64,000 nucleotides of DNA from Flavobacteriaceae bacterium PS02337 (GCA_029959285.1 JASCOE010000003.1:453481-517480), one strand, 5' to 3'; counted from the first letter of the stretch, positions 47,661-57,856 are shown. A program made the numbers and translations. The notes: generated by a model from the sequence alone, not told the origin.

Positions 47661-49190
47661 ATGAAAAGAAATTTTATAATCATACTGTTTGTTTTTTGTA
47701 TTTCCTTGACCGTTTCGGCTCAAAAAGTATTTGACATTAAAAAATACGGCGGCGTAGGAGATGGAAAAACATTAAATACAAAAGCCATTCAAAAAGCGAT
47801 TGATGCAGCGAATAAAAATAAAGGCGGAAAAGTTGTTTTTTCTAAAGGAACATTTCTTTCTGGAAGTATTGTTTTAAAAAATAATGTTGAGTTATTTTTT
47901 GAAGACGGAGCTATTTTGTTAGGAAGCACCAATCCAGATGATTATCCAAAATATGAAGGAATTCGAGCTTTTATTATTGCTAATGAATCTAAAAATATTG
48001 CTGTAAATGGAAACGGAATTATTGACGGACAAGGTAGAGAACTCGCTTTAGCTATTGACAGTTTGCATCATACAGGAGTTAGAATTGATCCAAAATATAA
48101 TTACAGAAGAATGCGTCCAGAAGATGGAAGAGGAAAACTGATTTCGTTTGTAAAATGCGATTCGATTACAATGATGCAAATTACCTTGAAAAACAGTCCG
48201 GGCTGGACAATGTGTTTCAGAGAATGCAAAAACATTGTAATTGATTTTATGAAAGTGGAAAGCCGCGCGTATTGGAACAATGACGGAATCGATCTTGATG
48301 GCTGTGAAAATGCACGAATAACAAATTGTAACGTTAATGCTGCCGATGATGGAATTTGTCTGAAATCTGAAGTTCCAGGATTGCATAATAACAATATTTA
48401 CATTGGAAATTGTACCATTAGATCAAGTGCCAATGCAGTTAAATTTGGTACGGGTTCTTATGGAAGTTTCAAAAATGTTACAATTGAAAACATAAAAGTT
48501 TTCGATACTTTCAGATCTGCGGTCGCAATTGAATCTGTCGATGGAGCTGAAATAGAGAATATTAAAGTTTCAGATATTACGGCAGTTAATACTGGAAATG
48601 CAGTATTAATTCGTTTAGGTCATAGAAATGGAGAAAAACCAGGTTATATCAAAAATATATCGGTTAAAAATGTAAAAGTGCAAGTTCCATTTGGTCGTCC
48701 AGATATTGATTACGATATGCGTGGACCAGAAGTAGATTATTTCCATAATCCCTTTCCAGCTTCAATTGCGGGAATTCCAGGGTATTCAATAGAAAATGTG
48801 ACTTTAGAAAATATTGAAATTGTTTATCCGGGAAGAGCTTCAAAGGGAATGGCGTATCATCCTTTAAGCAGATTGAAAGATGTAAAAGAAAACATAAACG
48901 GTTATCCTGAATTTACCATGTTTGGAGAATTGCCTTCTTGGGGATTTTACGTTCGTCACGTTAACGGAATCGAAATGAAGAATATAAAATTGGTTTTAGA
49001 CAAAGAAGATTTTCGTCCCGCTTTTGTTTTTGATGACGTAAAGAATCTGACAATGAAAGCGATCGATGTTCCTTCAGATAAAATCAATCAAATTATTTTT
49101 AAAGATGTTTCATCAAGTAATTTGGATAGCGAATCTTTAAAACGAAAAATAGAACCAGAGCAAAATAAATTTGAATTGCCAGCTCATTAA
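47661..49190 (+). CDS. GH28-like glycosidase (polygalacturonase family), first copy
   Basis: Exported right-handed beta-helix protein of 509 residues, signal peptide 1-20 (LTVSAQ). The N-terminal KKYGGVGDGKTLNTKAIQKA is typical of the pectate-lyase-3/GH28 fold. Catalytic Asp candidates are Asp208 (NNDGIDLDG) and Asp229/Asp230 (AADDGICLKS). The usual Gly-His-Gly is replaced by the region FGTGSYGSFKN, so it belongs to a divergent subgroup, probably an exo-acting galacturonidase or a rhamnogalacturonan enzyme. Its tandem neighbour at 49424 has the same signal-peptide and N-terminal sequence, which suggests gene duplication. Confidence 0.9.
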   Translation: MKRNFIIILFVFCISLTVSAQKVFDIKKYGGVGDGKTLNTKAIQKAIDAANKNKGGKVVFSKGTFLSGSIVLKNNVELFFEDGAILLGSTNPDDYPKYEGIRAFIIANESKNIAVNGNGIIDGQGRELALAIDSLHHTGVRIDPKYNYRRMRPEDGRGKLISFVKCDSITMMQITLKNSPGWTMCFRECKNIVIDFMKVESRAYWNNDGIDLDGCENARITNCNVNAADDGICLKSEVPGLHNNNIYIGNCTIRSSANAVKFGTGSYGSFKNVTIENIKVFDTFRSAVAIESVDGAEIENIKVSDITAVNTGNAVLIRLGHRNGEKPGYIKNISVKNVKVQVPFGRPDIDYDMRGPEVDYFHNPFPASIAGIPGYSIENVTLENIEIVYPGRASKGMAYHPLSRLKDVKENINGYPEFTMFGELPSWGFYVRHVNGIEMKNIKLVLDKEDFRPAFVFDDVKNLTMKAIDVPSDKINQIIFKDVSSSNLDSESLKRKIEPEQNKFELPAH

Positions 49191-49196
49191 TAATTG

Positions 49197-49357
49197 GCCA
49201 CGAATACGCAAAGACTCAAAGTTTTTTGCCAATGATTATAAAATTTTGTTTCACGCAGATTTAAAAGATTTAAGCAGATTTCGCAGATTTTTTTTAAAGA
49301 AATCAAATAAAATCTGCCCAAATCTGTAAGATCTGCGTGAAAAAAAACTTTGCGAGA
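49197..49357. repeat. nested double palindromic repeat
   Basis: Outer element: CGCAAAG (about 49207-49213) with CTTTGCG (about 49348-49355). Inner element: TTTCACGCAGAT (49249-49260) with ATCTGCGTGAAA (49331-49342), plus CAGATT/AATCTG copies between. One repeat type appears to have inserted in another. The preceding GCCACGAAT word matches 39993. Confidence 0.85.
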
Positions 49358-49423
49358 TTAAAAAAATAAACCAAAAAACTTTGCGGAGCATATCTCAGAT
49401 AAAGTTTTTAATACATAAATGAA

Positions 49424-50863
49424 ATGAAAAAGAAATCTATAATCACAATCCTAATTTTCTGTATTTCCCTAACTATTTCGGCACAGAAAATATACGACGT
49501 TAAAAAGTACGGAGCAAAAGGAGACGGAAAAACCAATGACGCTGTTGCAATTCAAAAAGCAATTGATGCTTGCAGTAAAACGGGCGGAAGAGTTTTAATT
49601 CCAGCACCGTTTACTTTTCTATCAGGACCAATCGATGTAAAATCGAAAGTAGATTTACATATCGAAGCTGGAGCAAAACTATTAGCAAGTCCAGACGAAA
49701 AATTATACACCAAAAGCGCTTTCAGAACCAATCCGGGAGAAGGAACAATTTGGATTGGAGGAGAAAATATTGAAGATTTTACCATTAGCGGAAGCGGAAA
49801 AATAGACGGAAACGGAATTTCTTTTATGGGCGCAGAAGAAGACGATGCTTATATTTTAAAACCGTTTAATGTATTAGATCCAAGACCACACGTTTTGACT
49901 ATTATTGGCGGAAAAAATATCAGAATTAAAGATGTTCATATCGGAAATTCGGCTTATTGGACCGTTCATTTAATTGGCTGTAATGATGTTGTAATTAGTG
50001 GAATTACATTATTGAATAGCTTGAAAGTCCGAAACAGCGACGGAATCGATTTGGATCATTCTAAAAATGTGAGAATTAGCGATTGTTATATCGAAAGCGG
50101 CGATGATTGTATTTGTTTGAAAAACAGAAGAGAATTTGAGGAATTTGGAGCATGTGAAAACATTACAGTGACTAATTGCACGATGACAAGCAGCAGTTGC
50201 GCGATTAAAATTGGTTCAGAAAATATGGATGCGATTAGACAAGTGGTTTTCAATAACTGTATTATCAAAAACAGCAATCGCGCTTTAGGAATCCAAAACA
50301 GAGATGAAGGAACTGTGAGCGATGTTATTTTTTCTAATATTATTATAGAAGCTAAATTAAATACCGATACTTGGTGGGGAAAAGCAGAACCGATTTATAT
50401 AACGGCTTTTAGCAGAGCAAAAGGAAATCATAAAGATGCGAATTGGCGTTTTCCAAAAGGAGCGACAGAAGGAAAAGTAGGAGAAATTAAAAATATCTAT
50501 TTTTCTAATATTCAATGTACAGGAGAAAACGGCGTTTTTGTAAGCGGTGAATCTAAAGATAAAATCAAGAATATTGTTTTTGATAATGTGAGCGTTTTTA
50601 TAGATAAAACAACTTCTTTTCTTGGCGGATTATACGACAGACGTCCTGCAAATGTAGAAGGTTTTGTAAAAGGAAGCACTTCAGGATTTTATTTTGATTC
50701 GGCAGAAAGTATTAAAGTTCAAAATTGTACTGTACAATGGGGAAAAAATAAACCAGAATATTTTAAATACGCTGTAGAAAGTAAAAATGTTGATGTATTA
50801 AAAGTTATAAATTTAGATGGAGAATCAGCTTTTCCTGCTAAATTAGAAGCTGTAAAAAAATAA
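49424..50863 (+). CDS. GH28-like glycosidase (polygalacturonase family), second copy
   Basis: Exported beta-helix glycosidase of 479 residues, signal peptide 1-20 (LTISAQ), with KKYGAKGDGKTNDAVAIQKA at the N-terminus of the mature part. Catalytic Asp candidates are Asp206 (NSDGIDLDHS) and Asp227/Asp228 (SGDDCICLKN). It also lacks the canonical Gly-His-Gly; the region reads SCAIKIGSEN, followed by RALGIQNRDEG. It likely removes galacturonosyl residues from pectin fragments in the periplasm. It is 18 bases upstream of the GH51 gene and so shares its message. The two GH28 copies differ enough inside the helix to have separate substrates. Confidence 0.93.
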   Translation: MKKKSIITILIFCISLTISAQKIYDVKKYGAKGDGKTNDAVAIQKAIDACSKTGGRVLIPAPFTFLSGPIDVKSKVDLHIEAGAKLLASPDEKLYTKSAFRTNPGEGTIWIGGENIEDFTISGSGKIDGNGISFMGAEEDDAYILKPFNVLDPRPHVLTIIGGKNIRIKDVHIGNSAYWTVHLIGCNDVVISGITLLNSLKVRNSDGIDLDHSKNVRISDCYIESGDDCICLKNRREFEEFGACENITVTNCTMTSSSCAIKIGSENMDAIRQVVFNNCIIKNSNRALGIQNRDEGTVSDVIFSNIIIEAKLNTDTWWGKAEPIYITAFSRAKGNHKDANWRFPKGATEGKVGEIKNIYFSNIQCTGENGVFVSGESKDKIKNIVFDNVSVFIDKTTSFLGGLYDRRPANVEGFVKGSTSGFYFDSAESIKVQNCTVQWGKNKPEYFKYAVESKNVDVLKVINLDGESAFPAKLEAVKK

Positions 50864-50881
50864 CCATCTCATTCCGAAAAC

Positions 50882-52861
50882 ATGAAAAATACTATTCTTA
50901 CCAAAATAACAATTTGTAGTCTGATGTTGAGCAGTTTTTATATGAATGCTCAAAAAACGACTTTAGAAGTTGATGCTTCAAAAACGATTACTAAAATTCA
51001 GCCAACAATGTTCGGTTTATTTTTTGAAGACATCAATTTTGCTGCAGATGGAGGATTATATGCCGAAATGATTAAAAACAGATCTTTCGAATTCGACAAA
51101 CCTTTAATGGGATGGGAACAGCCAAACACGAAAAGATCTTCTATGAATAAAGAATCGGGTAGTGCGCTTCCGATAAATATTGCGGCCGATAATACTAATT
51201 TTTGTAGAGTTGAAATAAACAATGACAAAGGTTACGCATTAATAAATGAAGGTTTTAGAGGAATGGGAGTGAAGAAGGGTGCTAAATACAATCTTACTCT
51301 AAAAGCATTTAATCATAATGGAGATATCAAAAAAATTATTTTTCAATTTATTGATAAAGACCAAAAAGTAATTGGAGAAACGAGCATAGTTCCAAAATCT
51401 CCATTATGGACTTATTATGTTTCACAAATTGTAGGAACTCAAACCGAAGCAAAAGCAAAACTTAAGATCACTTTTGAAGGAACAGGAACAATCGATTTAG
51501 ATATGATTTCGCTGTTTCCTGAAGATACTTGGAAAGGTAGAAAAAACGGATTGAGAAAAGATCTTGTACAATTATTATATGATGTAAAACCAGGTTTTTT
51601 ACGTTTTCCTGGCGGTTGTATTGTTGAAGGAAGAACATTGTCTGATCGTTACCAATGGAAAAAATCAATTGGAGTTGTAGATGATAGAGAAACAAAAATG
51701 AACCGTTGGAATGTAGAATTCAACCACAAACAAACTCCAGATTATTTTCAAAGTTTCGGATTAGGTTTTTTTGAATATTTCTTGCTTTCAGAAGATATTG
51801 GAGCAGAACCGCTTCCAATTTTGAGTTGCGGAATGGCGTGTCAATATAATACTGGAGAATTAGCTCCGCTAGACGAACTTGATCCGTATGTTAAAGATGC
51901 TTTAGATTTAATTGAATTTGCGAATGGTGCAGTTACGACAACTTGGGGAAAAATCCGTTCGGATATGGGACATCCAAAACCATTCAATTTAAAGTATATC
52001 GGAGTCGGAAACGAACAATGGGGACCAGATTATATTGACAGATTCAAAGTTTTTGAAAAAGCTATTAAAGCTAAATATCCAAATATTATTATTGTTTCTG
52101 GAAGTGGACCTTCTCCCGCAGGAGAACATTTCGATTTTGCGATGAAAGAACTTAAAAAACTGAACGCAGAATTGGTAGACGAACATTATTATGAAAGTCC
52201 AAAATGGTTTAGAGAAAACGCCGGACGTTATGATAATTATGATAGAAAAGGGCCAAAAATATTTGCTGGAGAATATGCAGCGCAAAGTGTTTCGGGAGCA
52301 AACCCAAACAATAGAAATAATTGGGAATGTGCTTTTTCTGAAGCCGCTTTTATGACTGGATTAGAAAGAAATGCAGATGTAGTTCAATTGACATCGTATG
52401 CACCTTTAATGGCGCACGAAGATGCTTGGCAATGGACGCCCGACATGATTTGGTTCAATAATTTACAATCTTACGGATCGGCCAATTATTATGTACAGCA
52501 ATTATTTTCTACCAATAAAGGAACAGATTTGTTGAAAATTACAAAAGATGGTAAAGCTTTAATTGGACAAAATAATTTATATGCATCGGCTGTAAAAGAT
52601 GTAAATAGCAAAGAAATTATTGTGAAATTGGTTAATACAGCTTCAGTAAGTCAAGAAGTTAGTATTGATTTAAAAGGAACAAAATTAGGTTCAAATGGTT
52701 CGATTATAACGCTGGCAAGTCCAAGTACGCAAGATGAAAATACTTTTGCTGAACCAAAAAAAATTAGTCCAAAACAAAGTGAATATAAAATTACAAAAGG
52801 GAATCAGCAATTGAATCTTCCTGCTTATTCGGTAATTGTTTTGAAATTGAAAATCAATTAA
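50882..52861 (+). CDS. alpha-L-arabinofuranosidase, GH51
   Basis: Exported retaining arabinofuranosidase of 659 residues, signal peptide 1-23 (FYMNAQ). The N-terminal region GLFFEDINFAADGGLYAEMI and a carbohydrate-binding-like beta domain (about 70-210) precede the TIM barrel (LRFPGGCIVEG). The predicted acid/base is Glu378 in GVGNEQWGPD and the nucleophile is Glu464 in FAGEYAAQ. The C-terminal beta-sandwich starts near 560. It should release arabinose from arabinan or arabinogalactan side chains. It is tightly spaced with the GH28 gene before it and 39 bases from the GH95 gene after it. Confidence 0.95.
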   Translation: MKNTILTKITICSLMLSSFYMNAQKTTLEVDASKTITKIQPTMFGLFFEDINFAADGGLYAEMIKNRSFEFDKPLMGWEQPNTKRSSMNKESGSALPINIAADNTNFCRVEINNDKGYALINEGFRGMGVKKGAKYNLTLKAFNHNGDIKKIIFQFIDKDQKVIGETSIVPKSPLWTYYVSQIVGTQTEAKAKLKITFEGTGTIDLDMISLFPEDTWKGRKNGLRKDLVQLLYDVKPGFLRFPGGCIVEGRTLSDRYQWKKSIGVVDDRETKMNRWNVEFNHKQTPDYFQSFGLGFFEYFLLSEDIGAEPLPILSCGMACQYNTGELAPLDELDPYVKDALDLIEFANGAVTTTWGKIRSDMGHPKPFNLKYIGVGNEQWGPDYIDRFKVFEKAIKAKYPNIIIVSGSGPSPAGEHFDFAMKELKKLNAELVDEHYYESPKWFRENAGRYDNYDRKGPKIFAGEYAAQSVSGANPNNRNNWECAFSEAAFMTGLERNADVVQLTSYAPLMAHEDAWQWTPDMIWFNNLQSYGSANYYVQQLFSTNKGTDLLKITKDGKALIGQNNLYASAVKDVNSKEIIVKLVNTASVSQEVSIDLKGTKLGSNGSIITLASPSTQDENTFAEPKKISPKQSEYKITKGNQQLNLPAYSVIVLKLKIN

Positions 52862-52900
52862 TTGTGAATTGTTAATCATAAATTATTAATTAAAAATACC

Positions 52901-55369
52901 ATGCTTCATCATTTTTTTAAAAAGTCTTTTGCACTTATTGCTGTAATTACTGGGTTTTCGGGATATGCACAGGATTTGAAATTGCATTACAATCAGCCAG
53001 CGGTAGAATGGACAGAAGCGTTGCCGGTTGGGAATGGTACTTTGGGTGCAATGGTTTTTGGCAGAGTAGATTCAGAATTAATTCAGTTAAATGAAGCTAC
53101 TTTATGGAGCGGCGGACCTGTACAGAAAAATGCAAATCCAGATGCGTTTAAGAATTTAGCTTTAATTAGAGAAGCGCTAAAAAATGAAGATTTCGAAAAA
53201 GCGAATGTTCTAACTAAAAACATGCAGGGCGCCTACAGCGAAAGTTTTATGCCGTTGGGAGATCTTATTTTGAATCAGAATTTTAACGGACAAAAATCAG
53301 ATTCTTATAACAGAAGTCTTGATATTGAAACAGGATTAGCAGTAACCAATTTTAAAATTGACGGCGTAAATTATAAAAGAGAAATCTTTGCTTCGGCACC
53401 TGCTCAATGCATTGTAATTAAACTTTCGGCAGATCAGTTAAAGAAACTTTCGGTAATAATTGACGCTTCAAGTCTATTAAAAAATCAAAAATTAATACAA
53501 AATCAAACGTTGGTTTTAAAAGGAAAAGCGCCTTCACATTCAGATCCAAATTATATTGATTATAATAAAGAACCAGTTGTTTATGAAGATCCATCGGGAT
53601 GCAGAGGAATGCGTTTTGAATTAATTGTTAAACCGATTGTAAAAGATGGAGAAGTAACTTATGAAGGAAATAAATTAGTGATTAAAAATGCTAGTGAAAT
53701 TTTACTTTTTGTTTCGGCTGCGACAAGTTTCAATGGTTTTGATAAATGTCCAGACAGTCAAGGAAAAGACGAACATCAATTTGCAGAAATGCCAATAAAA
53801 AAAGCTTCTGCAAAAAAATATGATGTTTTATTAAAAGAACATATTGCCGATTTCCAGCATTTCTTTAATCGAGTTTCTTTAAAATTAAATGAAAAAGAAA
53901 ACAGTAAATCCAATTTGCCAACAGACACAAGATTAGAGCAATATGCAAAAGGAGAGAAAGATGCTGGATTAGAAGCTTTATTTTTTCAATACGGACGCTA
54001 TTTATTAATTTCTTCTTCACGAACGCACAATGCGCCAGCCAACTTGCAAGGAATTTGGAATAATAAACTTCGTGCGCCTTGGAGCAGTAATTACACAACA
54101 AATATCAATGTACAGATGAATTATTGGCCTGTAGAATCGGCAAGTTTGTCTGAATTGTTTTTTCCGCTTGACGAATACATTAAAAATGCTTCTGTAACAG
54201 GAGCAGAAACTGCCAAAAGTTATTACCACGCCAAGGGTTGGGTTTTGCATCATAATTCAGATATCTGGGCGATGACGAATCCTGTTGGCGATTTCGGAAA
54301 AGGAGATCCGATGTGGGCAAACTGGTATATGGGCGCCAATTGGTTAAGCAGACATTTATGGGAACATTATCAATATACTGGTGATGTGGCGTATCTTAAA
54401 AAAGTATATCCAATTATAAAAGGAGCGGCAGAATTTAGTTTAGACTGGCTTCAAAAAAATAAAGATGGTTATTTGGTAACAATGCCTTCGACTTCGCCAG
54501 AAAATATATTTTATTATGATGGCAAAAAGAAAGGTACCGTAACGACTGCTTCTACAATGGATATCGGAATCATAAAAGATTTGTTCGAAAATACTGTAGC
54601 AGCTTCTAAAGTGTTAAATACTGATTTAGAATTCAGACAAAAAGTTAGCAAAGCTGAAGATCAATTACTGCCTTTTCAAATTGGAAGCAAAGGACAATTG
54701 TTAGAATGGTATAAAGATTTTGAGGAAGAAGACCCACATCATAGACATACTTCACACCTTTATGCTTTACATCCTACCAATTTAATTTCTCCTTTAAAAA
54801 CTCCAGAGTTGGCTTCGGCGGCAAAGAAAACATTAGAATTGCGTGGAGATGACGGAACTGGTTGGAGCCTTGCTTGGAAAGTAAATATGTGGGCGAGACT
54901 TTTAGACGGAAATCATGCTTATACATTATTCAAAAATCAATTGAGATTAACAAAAGATAATGATCCTAAATATAGCAGACATGGAGGTTGTTATCCGAAT
55001 CTTTTTGATGCGCATCCGCCTTTTCAAATTGATGGAAATTTTGCAGGAACTGCGGGCGTGATAGAAATGTTAATGCAAAGTCAGAATCAAGAAATTCATT
55101 TACTTCCAGCACTTCCAGATGCGTGGAAAGATGGTGAAATTAAAGGAATTACTGCAAAAGGGAATTTTACTGTAGATATAAAATGGAACGATGGAAAAAT
55201 GAGCCAGACTAAAATTGTGTCTAATAATGGAGGTAAATGCACGATAAGATCGGCTGAACCTTTTATAATTGAAAAACAGAATATTAAAAGCGAAAAATCT
55301 TCGATTGGATATACCGCAGTTTTTGATACCAAAAAAGGAATGTCATATACGGTAAAACCTCTTAACTAG
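52901..55369 (+). CDS. GH95 alpha-L-fucosidase/alpha-L-galactosidase family
   Basis: Exported inverting glycosidase of 822 residues, signal near 1-23 (GYAQ). The N-terminal beta domain begins LHYNQPAVEWTEALPVGNGT, the family hallmark, with NEATLWSGGP. The (alpha/alpha)6 barrel has NLQGIWNNKLRAPWSSNYTT, then Asn401/Asn403 in TNINVQMNYWP, EDPHHRHTSHLYALHP, and Asp711 in QIDGNFAGTAG, the usual Asn and Asp catalytic network. GH95 members remove alpha-1,2-fucose or the alpha-L-galactose found in pectin and xyloglucan; sequence does not decide between these. It is part of the run of pectin-type enzymes. Confidence 0.93.
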   Translation: MLHHFFKKSFALIAVITGFSGYAQDLKLHYNQPAVEWTEALPVGNGTLGAMVFGRVDSELIQLNEATLWSGGPVQKNANPDAFKNLALIREALKNEDFEKANVLTKNMQGAYSESFMPLGDLILNQNFNGQKSDSYNRSLDIETGLAVTNFKIDGVNYKREIFASAPAQCIVIKLSADQLKKLSVIIDASSLLKNQKLIQNQTLVLKGKAPSHSDPNYIDYNKEPVVYEDPSGCRGMRFELIVKPIVKDGEVTYEGNKLVIKNASEILLFVSAATSFNGFDKCPDSQGKDEHQFAEMPIKKASAKKYDVLLKEHIADFQHFFNRVSLKLNEKENSKSNLPTDTRLEQYAKGEKDAGLEALFFQYGRYLLISSSRTHNAPANLQGIWNNKLRAPWSSNYTTNINVQMNYWPVESASLSELFFPLDEYIKNASVTGAETAKSYYHAKGWVLHHNSDIWAMTNPVGDFGKGDPMWANWYMGANWLSRHLWEHYQYTGDVAYLKKVYPIIKGAAEFSLDWLQKNKDGYLVTMPSTSPENIFYYDGKKKGTVTTASTMDIGIIKDLFENTVAASKVLNTDLEFRQKVSKAEDQLLPFQIGSKGQLLEWYKDFEEEDPHHRHTSHLYALHPTNLISPLKTPELASAAKKTLELRGDDGTGWSLAWKVNMWARLLDGNHAYTLFKNQLRLTKDNDPKYSRHGGCYPNLFDAHPPFQIDGNFAGTAGVIEMLMQSQNQEIHLLPALPDAWKDGEIKGITAKGNFTVDIKWNDGKMSQTKIVSNNGGKCTIRSAEPFIIEKQNIKSEKSSIGYTAVFDTKKGMSYTVKPLN

Positions 55370-55401
55370 AATTTAAAAATTACAATAAAAAACGATATAT
55401 A

Positions 55402-57825
55402 GTGTATACAAATAAGATCTTATTACCCGCACTTCTTTTCTCCTGTTTTTCGGCAATAAGCCAAATTTCGTTTGGAGATTCAAATAAAATCAATGATAAT
55501 TGGAAATTTAATCTTCAAGATGTTTCTGATGCCAAAAATGTTTCATTTGATGATAGTAAATGGAAACAAGTAAATGTTCCGCACGATTGGAGCGTTAAAG
55601 GACAATTGAGTCCAACTTTGGCAAGCGCAACAGGATATTTGCCAGGCGGAATTGCTTGGTACAGAAAATCGATTACAGTTCCGCAAAGTAAATCGGGCGA
55701 AAAAGTGTATTTGTATTTTGAAGGCGTTTACAACAGAAGTGAAGTTTTTATCAACGGTCATTCATTAGGAAAACGTCCAAACGGATATATTTCTTTTGCT
55801 TACGATGCAACAGAATTTATAAAATACGGTGGAGAAAATACAATTTCTGTTCGGGTTGATCACAGTCAAAGTGCCGATTCAAGATGGTACAGCGGTTCTG
55901 GAATTTATAGAAATGTTTGGGTTGTATATGCAAATCCTATTCATATTGCACAATGGGGCGTTTACGCTTATCCAGAAGTTAAAAATGGAAACGGAATTTT
56001 AAATGTTGAAGTGGATCTAGAAAATGGTTCTTCAGCAAAAACGACTTTGACTGTTTTAAATGAATTAATTTCAAAAGACGGAAAATCAGTTGCAAAATCT
56101 TCTTCCAAAATTGAAATTTCTCCAAATCAAAACGGAAAGATTTCGGCAAAAATCAATGTTAAAAATCCGCAATTGTGGGACTTAGAAAATCCGAACTTGT
56201 ATCAATTGAAAACAACAGTTTTACAAAACGGAAAAGAAATTGACAAAACCGTAACTAAAACAGGTTTTAGGACTTTTACATTCGATGCCAATAATGGTTT
56301 TGCCCTTAACGGGAAATGGATGAAAATGCAAGGCGTTTGTTTACACCATGATGCAGGAGTTTTAGGTTCGGCGGTTCCAAGAGAAGTTTGGAAAACAAGA
56401 TTAGAAACTTTGAAAGAAATTGGAGTAAATGCCATTCGTACAAGTCATAATCCGCAAGCACCTGAATTCTATGAACTTTGTGACGAATTAGGTTTATTGG
56501 TTTTGAATGAAGCTTATGACGAATGGGAATTTCCAAAACGTAAATGGCTAGAAGGTTGGAATTATGGAAAACCAGGATATGAAGGTTCTTTTGATATTTT
56601 TGCGAATTGGGCAGAAAAGGATTTGGAAGATTTTGTAAGACGCGATAGAAATCACCTTTCAGTTTTTGCTTGGAGTATTGGTAACGAAGTCGATTATCCA
56701 AACGATCCCTATTCTCATCCCGTTTTAGATAAAGGAAAAGACGGTTTTGGTCAGGCAACTTATGGCGGTTACAAAAAAGATGCTCCAGATGCAATGCGAC
56801 TTGGAGCGATTGCGAAACGCTTGGTTGCTGCAGTTAAAAAATACGATAAATCTCGCCCGACAACTGCTGGTTTGGCAGGCGTTGCAATGTCTAACGAAAC
56901 AGAATATCCTGGCGCTTTAGATATTACAGGATACAATTATACAGAAAGTAAATATCAATCAGATCACGAAAAATATCCAAAAAGAGTCATTTACGGAAGT
57001 GAAAATACTCATGATATGCAGCCTTGGCTCGCAGTGAAAAACAACAAACACATTTTCGGACAATTTCTTTGGACAGGAATTGATTATTTAGGAGAATCTG
57101 GAAGATGGCCTTCTAGAGGGTTTTATTCTGGATTAGTTGATTTTGCAGGAGTTATTAAACCTAGAGGATATTTCCGTCAGTCTTTATGGTCCGATAAACC
57201 AATGGCTTATTTAGGAACTTATCCGTTAACAAACGAAAAAGATATTTCTAAAGATGCTTGGGCAATTTGGAATTATGAATCTGGACAAAAAATTCGTGTA
57301 GTTTGTTATACCAATGCCGCAAAAGCACGCTTAGAATTAAACGGAAAAGTGGTTGGAGAAACTAAATTATATGATGAAAATACAGGAATTATGTATTGGG
57401 ATATTCCGTTTGCTTCAGGAAAATTGGAAGCTATCGGTTTAGATAAAAATGATAAAGAAATAAGTCGTTACGCAATCAATACTACGCAACAGCCTGTTGA
57501 GCTAACAATCGAAAATAAAAATATTACAATTAGTAAAGACAAAGGCGTTGCGAAAATCATAGTTCAGGTTAAAGACCAAAACGGACTTCCAGTAATGCTT
57601 TCAGATAATGAAGTGACTTGCACGATTAGCGGCCAAGGAACATTATTAGGACTTGAAGCGGGAAATAATAGTGATATGACAGATTACACCGATAATATTC
57701 AAAGAGTTTTCCACGGACATATTGCGGCTTACATTCAATCCAATGGAAATTCATCAGAACCAATAAAAGTAAAATTTACAAGCCAATGGTTAAAACCAGT
57801 TGAAGTAACAATTAATGTCAAGTAA
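55402..57825 (+). CDS. GH2 beta-galactosidase-like glycosidase, exported, GTG start
   Basis: Retaining beta-glycosidase of 807 residues. The start codon is GTG at 55402; no in-frame ATG exists between the GH95 stop and here, and the sequence from GTG gives a proper signal peptide (ILLPALLFSCFSAISQ). Order: jelly-roll domain (WKQVNVPHDWSVKG, ALS-like beta strands), Ig-like domain, TIM barrel with HHDAGVLGSAVPREVW and RTSHNPQAPEFYELCDELG, and extra C-terminal Ig-like domains. The predicted acid/base is Glu429 (SIGNEVDYP) and the nucleophile is Glu534 (YGSENTHD). It is a shorter type than the GH2 at 41418. The last codons overlap the GH97 upstream region. Confidence 0.92.
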   Translation: MYTNKILLPALLFSCFSAISQISFGDSNKINDNWKFNLQDVSDAKNVSFDDSKWKQVNVPHDWSVKGQLSPTLASATGYLPGGIAWYRKSITVPQSKSGEKVYLYFEGVYNRSEVFINGHSLGKRPNGYISFAYDATEFIKYGGENTISVRVDHSQSADSRWYSGSGIYRNVWVVYANPIHIAQWGVYAYPEVKNGNGILNVEVDLENGSSAKTTLTVLNELISKDGKSVAKSSSKIEISPNQNGKISAKINVKNPQLWDLENPNLYQLKTTVLQNGKEIDKTVTKTGFRTFTFDANNGFALNGKWMKMQGVCLHHDAGVLGSAVPREVWKTRLETLKEIGVNAIRTSHNPQAPEFYELCDELGLLVLNEAYDEWEFPKRKWLEGWNYGKPGYEGSFDIFANWAEKDLEDFVRRDRNHLSVFAWSIGNEVDYPNDPYSHPVLDKGKDGFGQATYGGYKKDAPDAMRLGAIAKRLVAAVKKYDKSRPTTAGLAGVAMSNETEYPGALDITGYNYTESKYQSDHEKYPKRVIYGSENTHDMQPWLAVKNNKHIFGQFLWTGIDYLGESGRWPSRGFYSGLVDFAGVIKPRGYFRQSLWSDKPMAYLGTYPLTNEKDISKDAWAIWNYESGQKIRVVCYTNAAKARLELNGKVVGETKLYDENTGIMYWDIPFASGKLEAIGLDKNDKEISRYAINTTQQPVELTIENKNITISKDKGVAKIIVQVKDQNGLPVMLSDNEVTCTISGQGTLLGLEAGNNSDMTDYTDNIQRVFHGHIAAYIQSNGNSSEPIKVKFTSQWLKPVEVTINVK

Positions 57826-57856
57826 CAACTGTGTTTTAATAAATATTCTTTATACA

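Noticed and set aside
47552-47734. Small frame across the repeat before GH28
   Set aside because: It is made of the palindromic repeat and overlaps the GH28 signal peptide in another frame.
48048-48394. Long minus-strand frames inside the first GH28 gene
   Set aside because: They are antisense to a well-supported enzyme and show no recognisable domain.
56306-56794. 162-codon minus-strand frame inside the GH2 gene
   Set aside because: It is antisense to the conserved catalytic region; its length reflects codon bias of the real gene.
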